Shown here in pieces: positions 8,329-16,235 of a DNA stretch of 17,396 nt. A program made the position numbers and the translations under genes. The DNA comes from Mucidula mucida (lineage: Eukaryota > Basidiomycota > Agaricomycetes > Agaricales > Physalacriaceae), in contig JADNYV010000720.1 in the NCBI GenBank assembly GCA_015501055.1, positions 1 through 17,396 on the forward strand, read 5' to 3'. Each line of letters starts with the position of its first letter. Position 1 is the first letter of the stretch. The notes under the pieces were generated by a model. That model saw only the letters and a program-made list of their open reading frames with translations. It had not been told where the DNA came from and ran no database searches.

Positions 8329-8820
8329 TCAGGACTCCCTCGGAAACACCCACAACCCCGGCTGTCGTCTTCCCTCCTCCTCCCACCAAAGGGCCTCATT
8401 GTCCTCCTCATCAAGCTCAAAACACTGGAGCTCAGCATTCCAGTGGTAGCTGTAGATCCTAGAAAGCAACTTCATGAGCACCGCGTTCCACGGAGGCTGA
8501 CGAGGCGCGCACTCGTCTTCTTCCTCTTCTGACGAGCCACTAGCATCGTCGTCAGAGGACTGCTCTGAATACGTGATCTTCAAAGCGCTGGGGGGAATTG
8601 GGGTATCCGGCGAGCCGTCTCTCTCTTGGAAGCCCCGTTGGCGGCAGAGCCATCATCTCTCTCTTGACGTCGTCCTCTTGAGACTCATCATCCGAGTCGT
8701 CTGGAAGAGTCATGAAAGGACGTTCGAGTGGCGTGTTTGTGTCTTCCTCTTGGACCTCCTCTTCGTCTTCGTCAAAGCGAATCTCGTTTCTGAGAGGCGA
8801 CGGTTGGAAGGGGGACGCAT
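8329..8820 (-). pseudogene. Small acidic protein gene with frameshifts, uncharacterised
   Basis: A TATA box lies about 40 bp before an ATG at 8820 that starts MRPPSNRRLSE. The acidic, coding-like text then continues in another frame (EIRFDEDEEEVQEEDTN ... TLPDDSDDESQEDD) and ends in a third (SPDTPIPPSALKITYSEQ, SSDDDASGSSEEEEDECAP, then a tryptophan-rich C-terminus with NAVLMKLLSRIYSYHWNAEL and WVFPRES, stop at 8329). One-base shifts are needed near 8783 and near 8630 (in a gagaga run). The composition is acidic and serine-rich with a compact C-terminal aromatic segment. Family not recognised. As with the F-box gene, decay and local sequence error are both possible. Confidence 0.4.
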
Positions 8821-8856
8821 GATGGTGCTTGTGGTTTTGGGTTTAGAGTGCCACTG

Positions 8857-8864
8857 CTTATATA
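8857..8864 (-). promoter_or_regulatory. TATA box of the acidic minus-strand gene
   Basis: TATATAAG on the minus strand (cttatata on +), about 37 bp upstream of the ATG at 8820. Its spacing supports that ATG as a real start and argues that this locus was once an expressed gene. Confidence 0.45.
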
Positions 8865-9698
8865 CAGGCGCTCGCGCGTTCCCTTTGTTCATTGTTTGGC
8901 ATGGTCCACATAGGGAAATAGGCCTACTCATTGTTGGGTGTGTGTGGACCATCATTCGACATTGCGATCGCGCGTCCACTGCCACTGAACGGTGCGAGCA
9001 CATCAATCTGCTAATTCGTCTCTCGATTCGCGCTGCCAAATTACAACGCGTTCAAGAATTAGAACGGCTACGTTTAAATCACATCTCTGCATGTATTAAC
9101 CCAGTGCCGCCTATAGAACTTCCCATGTACTATCACGAAGGAGAGGCTTCGTCTTAGGTGGAAGGTGCTTAACAGCGCTTCGGTTCTCCTTTGCGGCATA
9201 CATAGTTCGAAAGGATGGGAGGATAAGAGAGCTTGCTGATAATTGCAGAAGGATGTGTGGGAGGGAACAAGCTGGACGGACGAAGTTATAAGGATGGAAA
9301 CGTGACCAGGTGCGACTGTTTCCTTTTTGGGCGCCTAAAATCCATTGTTCGCTGCGAACAGAAAGTCAAGTCGAGACGCGTAATGGTACACAATATTGTG
9401 CGAGATCCAGATAGGCTTCATCCCACGAGGCGTGCTAGGTAGCGTGGCGTAGGCGGCTCGGTCATTACCGCGAGATGATTCAGATCCCGTTCTCCGTGGA
9501 ACTCTCCCGCTACACACGAAATCAGAATGCGTACAGGGTATTGTACTGGAATGATACCTTATGCTATACACCAATCCGGCGGCACTATCTCCGGCCGCAG
9601 CAAGTCATCAATCAGACACGCGCCCAGATGTCTAACACAGGCGACGGGCATGGCGCATCAAAAGAGGGGTTACAGGTAACACACGTCGACCTCTCCCT
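8865..9698. other. Intergenic region between divergent genes
   Basis: About 830 bp between the acidic minus-strand gene and the EthD gene. A + strand open frame runs through it to 9157 (ending HEGEASS), but it is mostly antisense to the acidic gene and shows no domain. A perfect 12-bp palindrome (cacaatattgtg) lies at 9389-9400. Nothing else is supported. Confidence 0.5.
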
Positions 9699-9704
9699 TA
9701 TAAG
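9699..9704 (+). promoter_or_regulatory. TATA box of the EthD gene
   Basis: TATAAG 32 bp upstream of the ATG at 9731, implying a very short 5' leader. Confidence 0.45.
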
Positions 9705-9730
9705 AGCGCTCATCCATCGTTTACGCGGCG

Positions 9731-10263
9731 ATGTTTAGCCGCCAGCGCTCAAGCATGCCACCAGCATTGCCTGCCATACCAACGCCGAAGACGAGTGAGC
9801 GGGCGAGACTGCTCATGCTGGTGAAGAGGAAGGACGGCATTTCCAAAGAGGAGTTCCGTAAACATTGGACGGAGGTGCATACACCGATGGTCATGCGGAT
9901 GATTGGCAAGGAGAAGATGCCGCTAAAATACCAGCTGGTAAGGCTCTGCGGTTAACGCTGGAGACGAGTGCTCATCGTCGTCCGGTAGATGCACGTCAAT
10001 GAGCAGACGACCGACATGCTGATGTGGATGGGGAAGGAGACGACAGAGTGGGACGGTGTAGCCATGGTCGAAGCGCATAGCTTCAAAGATATTTTCGCAG
10101 TAAGCATCCGTCCGTTTGACGAATCTGACCTGCAGGGCTAATCGTTCGCTAGATATTCCAAGATGAGCGGGTATCGATAGCAGGAGCAGCAGACGAAGAG
10201 CGGTTCATGGATAGGACCAACGCGGTTAATACCGCTCGATTTCACATCATTTTGGATGATTGA
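9731..10263 (+). CDS. EthD-domain protein
   Basis: Exons 9731-9937, 9989-10099 and 10153-10263 give 142 residues. Both introns are phase 0 (51 and 53 bp, donors GTAAGG and GTAAGC). The domain begins after a short proline-rich leader at about residue 25: LLMLVKRKDGISKEEFRKHW then TEVHTPMV, the family's N-terminal strand and 'kR..glS.eeF..hW...H.p' helix. The body continues with WDGVAMVEAHSFKDIFAIF and ends near FMDRTN ... FHIILDD, as in other fungal EthD proteins. EthD folds as a dimeric alpha/beta barrel of the ferredoxin type. Members act in ring cleavage or polyketide and anthraquinone modification, but most fungal ones have no known substrate. Length is normal and no frameshift is seen. 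The next start ATG is at 9755 (residue 9). It is followed 162 bp later by the phosphotransferase gene. Confidence 0.82.
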
Positions 10264-10425
10264 CGGAAACGCCAAGGCCTGGACCCTGTTGTAGCCCCTA
10301 TCTGTTACAATTACATCATGCTGATGACATTTCGGGATTGCTGCTGTTGGCTTGCGCTCCAGGTTGACTCTGTACCAGCACCATCTCGCATCCCCTTGGT
10401 AAAAAGGCTAAGCCACCGGTGGGCC

Positions 10426-11972
10426 ATGGGTTACATTCCGCAAGAGTCCCTGGAAAACCTCAAGAAATATTCCTACAAGGGGGTCGACAAGTGGGCCCAC
10501 TTTTTTCTCCCTTTTTTTCTGCCACGACTTTTTGACGCGATTTTTGCAGGTCTTTGCTCTCTAGATATGTCCTGAATCCCTTTTGGAACTGGTTTGTTAC
10601 GCTATGGCCAAAGACTGTGGCGCCGAACACGGGTGTAACCGTTTTTCGTCCTTTTCATGGCTGACCGGAAATCTAGATAACGTTTTCCGGACTATGATCG
10701 TCTTTATGAATTTCCTGACCATGCTCTACTACGATCCCACTTATTTGACGGAAAAGGGTGGTGTGACGACGCCTCGCTGGGTTTACTTCACGTCAGTGGT
10801 CCTTTCGTTCGTTTCCGTATCCCACCGATCGTCGATATAGATACGGTGTCGGCCTCTTCATGTACCAGAGCTTCGATGCTATGATGGAAAGCAGGCTAGA
10901 AGGACCAATATGGCTGGACCGCTTGGCGAAATGTTTGATCACGGTGCGCTCCTCCTCGTCCCGGATTTCTATTGTTCTAATGCCATACAGGTTGCGACGC
11001 GCTTAATACGACTTTGGAAGCCATTATTACCTGTCAAGCCCTTAATCTCGGTCGCTCGTGGTGGACTGTCGCGTCCCAGGTCGCTACCCTTGCCAATTTC
11101 TACCTCACCACATGGGAGGAGTACCACACCGGCCAACTCTTTCTCGGTGTCTTCTCTGGTCCTGTTGAAGGCATCTTGATGATTGTTATAATCTACTTCA
11201 TAACCGGTTTCTGTGGTAGGTTTCTTCGTGGATTGCCCAAGGTTATTCTTACCCTCGACCGCAGGGCCTGCATTCTGGGATACTCCGATCCTGACATTTT
11301 TCCACGTCGATCATTTGGCCATCTTCTCCGATATCCCCAATGTCGGACTTAACGACGCGTTTATGGTTTTCGCCGCTTTTGGCCTCGCATTCAATATCGT
11401 TAATTCGTATATGAATGTTCTCGCAGTCAAGTCGGCGCAAAAGAAAGCAGGCCCACATCCGCTGCTTCTGCTCCTTCCATTCCCCGTGGCCGCGGCTATC
11501 CAAATGGCATGGCTGTCGCACCCAGAGTTTAACAATTCCGCCATTATCAAGAGCCCGCTCTTCGTGCCCTTCATGTGCGCTTGGGGCCTGCAGTTTGCGC
11601 ACCAGGTCGGACGGATGATTCTCGCGCATGTGACGAGCACACCGTTCCCCATCTGGGACTGGATGTGGATATGGAGCATCATTGGCGCTGTAGACGCGAA
11701 CATGCCTAGACTTCTCGGACGGCAAGTGCATTCAGCTTCTCTTGACCTTCCGCTGCTGACTCGATTACAGAGCGCCGTTCATCCAGACTTCGCCTCAGAA
11801 TACCACCTTCCTCGTCTACCTCACTTTGTTCGCGTCCCTGTTCGCCTACGTACGGTTCTGCACGCTCGTCATTAACGACATCACCGAGTACATGGGCATC
11901 GCATGCTTTACCGTGCGCAAGAAGGACCAGAGTGGCATATGGCAGGACGCGACTAAGGAAAAGAAGGTGTGA
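10426..11972 (+). CDS. Choline/ethanolaminephosphotransferase (CDP-alcohol phosphatidyltransferase)
   Basis: This enzyme joins CDP-choline or CDP-ethanolamine to diacylglycerol in the ER/Golgi membrane, the last step of the Kennedy pathway. Exons 10426-10490, 10550-10632, 10677-10791, 10841-10943, 10991-11215, 11265-11721 and 11771-11972 total about 416 codons, the normal length. The N-terminus MGYIPQESLENLKKYSYKGV, then LLSRYVLNPFWNWF and KTVAPN, matches Cpt1/Ept1. The signature D-G-x2-A-R-x8-G-x3-D-x3-D reads DGKQARRTNMAGPLGEMFDH then GCD, but one G is missing near 10883, so the frame changes inside it (DAM|DGKQ). Exons 5-7 encode several hydrophobic helices. Intron 6 (11722-11770) has a GC donor. 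At the exon 2/3 junction the conserved text (ITFSGL) is out of frame for six codons, as if two small indels cancelled. Choline versus ethanolamine preference cannot be told. Either an assembly error or recent inactivation. Confidence 0.85.
11722..11770 (+). other. GC-AG intron in the phosphotransferase gene
   Basis: The donor is GCAAGT, a known strong form of GC splice site, and the acceptor is gattacag with CTGAC upstream. Only this splice joins LLGR to APFIQTSPQN, which continues the conserved C-terminal region. The nearby GT donor (gtgcat at 11726) would shift the frame. Confidence 0.7.
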
Positions 11973-12527
11973 TAATGTTGCTTTATGAGATTGTGACGTG
12001 TTTGAATTAAGTTGTGTGGTGAAGCTCCCCCTATGACTGGACTCTGGACAAGGAACGATAAACGCGTAGAGATCTGTAGAGGGTTAGAGACTTTTTTTAA
12101 ACACTATACCTTAATACAATACGACACATGTAATGTCATGACTTCATGATGGAATTAATAGCTTTCCTTTGGCATGACTGGTGTGTAGCTGCTGTCACTG
12201 AAGTATCTCAGGTCAGGAAGCATATAAGATTCAGGTAGGGAACAAAGATGATCTATCGTCCGCACCAGGAGGAGAGCATGAAGCGACTTGAGTTACTTCC
12301 TCCGGCTTCGATTATGCGTATCGGATATACATTTACACCTCCTCTTTGTTCTTGGCGGGAGACAATGGCGCGTCGCTGTCGAAATCACGAGTCACTGCGA
12401 ACAAGTAATTGTATAACCGAGAAGCGAATCTATGACCACCATTGTCCACATCCGAACAATGAGTCAATTACCCAAACTGGATATACCGCTCGACGCGTGT
12501 CTAGGGACGCGACAATGGAGAGGCGCG
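11973..12527. other. Intergenic region after the phosphotransferase gene
   Basis: About 555 bp. It contains AT-rich 3' flanking sequence (tttttttaaac, ttaatacaat) and then the upstream region of the next + gene. A 146-codon open frame begins at 12248, but its biased arginine/histidine content and lack of any domain argue against coding. Confidence 0.5.
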
Positions 12528-12536
12528 TATATATTA
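12528..12536 (+). promoter_or_regulatory. TATA box of the small acidic gene
   Basis: TATATATTA, 57 bp upstream of the ATG at 12585. Confidence 0.4.
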
Positions 12537-12584
12537 GGTGGGATAGGCCACTAATCCACCGCCACCACCACTATCTACCACTTC

Positions 12585-13122
12585 ATGCCATCGCCTCTCC
12601 GAGTTACATTTGTCAACGAGTCCGTTTCCAGCGCGGCGGGTCCTTCAGAGTGGCTGGTGTTCTTGACTCTCGAAGACGAGGACGATGACGAGGTTTCGGA
12701 ATACTATTCCTATGATAGCGGCTTTGAGTCTGAAGCCGAAGAAGAAGTGCCGGGGTCGGACGATGAGAGTAGCAGTGACGAGTATGTGATCGGTTTCGAC
12801 CTTTGACCACGGCTGATGTTGACGCACAGGTCCGACGAGGATGAGGAGGAGGAGGATGAGCCTGAGGTTTGGGATGAAGAAGACCTCCAATTCCTTCCTT
12901 TTGTTTTCCCGATCGAGTTCTGAGATAGAAGGTGCACTAAAACTGCCAGAGAACTTTGAGGCAAGGTATGGGATGTGCAGGGCGTGTAGGGCGATGATTG
13001 AGCCGTTGGATACGGAGAGTGGGACGCAGTGGTATAATTATGTTGATGAGTGGATCAGGCATCGGGGGACGTGTCCGCGAGTGAGGGCGCAGGAGGAGGA
13101 GAGGAAGGTTCCGATTCATTAG
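12585..13122 (+). CDS. Small acidic protein with Cys/His C-terminal segment, uncharacterised
   Basis: From ATG 12585 (MPSPLRVTFVNESVSSAAG ... EWLVFLTLEDEDDDEV) the frame runs through a 48-bp intron (12782-12829, GTATGT..cacag). It continues as a very acidic stretch ending DLQFLPFVFPIEF at a TGA (12921-12923), 96 residues as it stands. One base further on, the +1 frame reads directly on as EIEGALKLPENFEARYGM, then CRACRAMIEPLDTESG and WIRHRGTCPRVR, to a stop at 13120-13122. The C-x2-C followed by H-x3-C looks like a small metal-binding module. The smooth text across the junction suggests one ancestral protein of about 160 residues with a one-base insertion near 12921. Family and function not recognised. 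Confidence 0.5.
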
Positions 13123-13541
13123 TGCCCATCGGCTGGTCGATTCCTACTTTCGCTTTCATTGTACGGATTTTATTTATTTCGTTCCGTTTTTCTTGGGTGA
13201 GCGCCGAACGGTGTAGCTCCCCGAATTTAGAGAACGCCACTTAGGAAAAAAGAACTTTGGGATGCCCATGGGTGCAAGCGCCAGGGAGGCGGCTACTGCG
13301 CATTGTTTTAATACTTACACGCACAGATGTTATTGATATACAGTGAAAACGTAGCCGTACCAATTCTTGGAAGTCTAACGCCTGGTAAAGTGGCAGCACG
13401 GATGCCGTTGATTTGTTCATATTTGATTCCGTAGTCCGGGTTCCCAAACTCCTTGGATGCTCGGAACATGTACAATCAGCGGCTGTGGACATCCAGATCC
13501 TCAAATGGTACAGTATCAAGGCCATTCAATGATTCAAACTA
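13123..13541. other. Intergenic region between convergent genes
   Basis: 419 bp between the small acidic gene (+) and kinase 1 (-). It includes a T-rich stretch just after 13122 (ttttatttatttcg) that suits a 3' end. A minus-strand open frame at 13241-13525 has no ATG at its start and no domain. No gene is supported. Confidence 0.5.
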
Positions 13542-15741
13542 TCATGGCGCCCTTGCGGCTCGATGTCGTCTAACATCGTCCTCACCAATAGCATCATCCT
13601 TATCCACGTACTCCCCCTCCATGAACCGCTTCAACCGCTCTTGCTCGGCCTCGTAATCCTCAGGCTTGCCTCTCAAACTGCTTCGATCGAAATCTGTAAA
13701 GCGTACCCGTCCCGAATCGTCCTCCAATATGTTCCACGAACGTACGTCGCGATGCAAAACGCCTGCTTCATGTATCGCCATCAAGATGGACTTCAATTCG
13801 ACGCTGGAGAAAGTTCAGTCTCAACAGGAAGTCAAGGAACGCAGCGGACACATACCGCGCCTTGGACGAGAGCTTGACTTTCTGGTCGCTGTCCATCCGC
13901 TGCCCCAGAGGACGACCAGCGTCAGATAATATCAGAACGCGTAGATCTGTATTGAGACCTTCGCGGTAGGAAAGTAGAGTCGGTATACCAGAAACACCCG
14001 CATCACGCAAGTGTTTGTATATGTGAACCTCATGCTGGAGACGCCGAGCGCGCTCGCTAGTAGGAGCTATTTTGAGAACGAACGGGCGATGGGTGAGATC
14101 CTTTTCAGAAGCCTTTCCGACCTTCTTCTTCGAACGTTTGGACGAGGCATTCACGGTTTTGGCGGCACTGGCAGGTTCCATGACAGCCTGATACACGTCC
14201 CCAACAGCGCCTGCACCAACTCGTTTGTACGCGATAATTTTGAGGTACTCTGTGGGTCCATAGTGAGCTTTATGCTCGGCGTCGGGCTTGAAAAGAAGAA
14301 GTGGCGCCGGTGAATCCAAGTCGTCGAAGTGAAAGAATATTGCTAGGACCGGAAATGTATCAATGTAGGCAGCCATTGTCTGGCAACGCACGTAAGGTTT
14401 CGAGCAACATAAAGAATTCTCAAACCTACTTCATCGATTGACGACTCCATATTCGCAGCGCTCTCGTCGGCCTTCAACCGTTTCGATGGGCGTCTGGGCT
14501 CTTCAAAGGTGGATTTTCGCTTGCTCAAGAGGGCGCTTTCAATAAGAGGAACTCTCTGAACGGCGTCTGCAACAGCGAAGACATGGAACGCCGTCCACAG
14601 ACCGCCATATGCTGGGTCCTTGCCTGAATGTATGTCAATGAGCGCAGACAAATATAGTGTCTGACGCTCCCGATGGCGAATGCCTATTCGCATATAATTT
14701 CCGCAATCAAAGACGACAAACGTTGCATCAGCCCTGACGGCTGTGACCCAGGCCTGCGAGTAATTCAGAACCTATCGCTGCAACACAAGGAGTTCAGACC
14801 TTTTGTATGTAGTCCTCGCATGTCGGCGTGTACTCAACGCCGTCATCTCTGGGACGCGCGGGGATGCCGATATCGTCAGAGACCGAAATAGGTTGAGAAG
14901 CATCATGGACGCGCACTCGACGACTGCGTCGCGGTCCCTCTACCTTTGGTAATGCACAAGGAACATTCAAGGCATCAGGTGGTGGTGACCGCGACCGCGG
15001 ACGTGAAGCACCAGAATATTCACAGTCCAAACGCCAAGGAAACTTCTTACCATGCAGACGCGACATATCCTCCAATACCGGCAATGCGTCAGTGCAGAAA
15101 ATCATGGACGAGGTCAGCTGCCTCGTATGCCTGCGCAGACGCTCGATCATCTCCCGATTCCTTCCATTGAAGCTCCTGAAGTCCTCCGGTTGAGGGTAAC
15201 ACACATACAGAGCGATGTCTTGAGATGCGTACGGCTGCTTTAGGATATAAGGGCTCATATCCCTAGGCGCACCTGCCCAGTGTAGCGCTTCGCCCAAGTG
15301 CGGCTGACTGGGGTGAACAACAAGGCTGCTCGCGATCCAAGTGATGGACATTTCTATGCCAAGTGTTCGCATATTGCTGATTGATACCGCATCCGTACTC
15401 TTTTCCGTGCTATAAGGAAGGGATCCGTCGATTTCGAACAAAGAATCACTTCGCGCGTCGAGTGCCTCGGAGAACGAATCGACTAGACCATCAAAGAGCT
15501 CGGCATGCAAGGTTGGGAGCACTTCCACACGCACAAGAGTAAGACTTTCGGCTAGGTGCGTGTCTAGGAAGTGCAAAGGCGCGCTTGGAATGGGTACAGG
15601 TAGATGCCTTGGCCGTATTAGAGACGGCGGACTGAAATCAAAGAATTTGTGGCGATGAGTGTGGGCGCCGGGTTCGGGAGACGCAGAGCTCGCAGAGGAA
15701 AGTGAAGCTGCGCGGGAAGAGTGCAGCCTCTCTCCCGACAT
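13542..15741 (-). CDS. Protein kinase-domain protein with long N-terminal region (kinase 1)
   Basis: Exons on the minus strand: 15741-14800, 14753-14430, 14379-13856 and 13803-13542, with introns of 46, 50 and 52 bp, give 683 residues without a break. Residues 1-314 are an uncharacterised domain with a serine-rich start. Residues 315-350 read AWVTAVRADATFVVFDCGNY then IRHRERQTLYLS, shared with kinase 2, and KRLKADE-type basic text follows. The kinase domain has the glycine loop GAGAVGDVY (477-485), VAIK lysine in FVLKIA (K525), alpha-C Glu in LQHEVHIY (E539), catalytic loop HRDVRSWN (H614, D616, N621) and DFD (634-636) in place of DFG. The key catalytic residues are present, so activity is plausible. 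The domain ends soon after the activation segment; the C-lobe is short, as in other atypical fungal kinases. It lies head to tail with kinase 2. Substrate unknown. Confidence 0.82.
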
Positions 15742-16235
15742 GGCACTGTTATGTCCAAAAAGGCGACGCGAGGATTTAGCGAGAGCAAAAGAGGCAAGGC
15801 AGCAGACCGAGCGTGGCTGTGCCAGTGTTTGTTTGTGGCTTACAGTGCTGCTTGCGTAAAGCAGCGGACTAGCAGTGTTCGAACATCAATGTTCATGACA
15901 GTACAGATTCTCTCTCGAGATGGCTGTATATTGTCTCATTGAATCCACTATCTAACGCTGGGCCTCTCAGGCGCTTAAGCTCGGAGAAAAGGTCTACTGT
16001 TACGCAGCGCCTCTAGCACCCGGAGCAAACGGCTACGAACTCGAAGACCACTCTGAGGCTATACTCGAACAAGGCAAGGTGCGTGCCGCCGCCACATTTC
16101 ACGTTGATGCCAATACGATGGTCACACACAGAAAGCTTTAAGTGTTATCATTAATCGACATCCAGCGCTAGTGTGGGGTAGAGAAAAGGGGGGTGTTACC
16201 TTAATACCTTCTTGTGACTTGGAGGAAATCACTGG
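15742..16235. other. Intergenic region between the two kinases
   Basis: 494 bp containing the kinase 1 upstream region and the kinase 2 downstream region (both on -). On the + strand, an ATG-started open frame (15751-15942, MSKKATRGFSESKRGKAADR...) has no domain, and an exon-like segment lies at 15971-16078. No complete gene can be built. Confidence 0.5.
15971..16078 (+). other. Orphan exon-like coding segment
   Basis: A 108-bp stretch (36 codons, phase 0 at both ends) with good splice signals on the + strand. Before it come CTAAC, a pyrimidine-rich run and cag (15968-15970); after it comes AAG|GTGCGT. It reads ALKLGEKVYCYAAPLAPGAN then GYELEDHSEAILEQGK, a protein-like sequence that the opposite strand does not explain. 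No partner exon in frame is convincing: an acceptor at 16131 would continue the frame, but into antisense of kinase 2. It may be a relic of a gene that once lay beside the kinases. Family not recognised. Confidence 0.4.

Noticed and set aside
8573..9157. 194-codon + strand open frame
   Set aside because: Most of it is antisense to the acidic minus-strand gene, and the first codon is not strongly placed. The tail (LLIRLSIRAAKLQRVQELER) looks protein-like but no splice or domain supports it.
9389..9400. Perfect 12-bp palindrome cacaatattgtg
   Set aside because: A 12-bp palindrome is expected by chance at this scale, and it has no clear relation to either promoter.
11249..11731. Minus-strand 160-codon and 130-codon open frames
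   Set aside because: They are antisense to the large exon of the phosphotransferase, whose + frame matches the family through its whole length.
12248..12688. 146-codon + strand open frame
   Set aside because: Its arginine/histidine-rich composition, overlap in a different frame with the acidic gene start, and lack of any domain argue against it.
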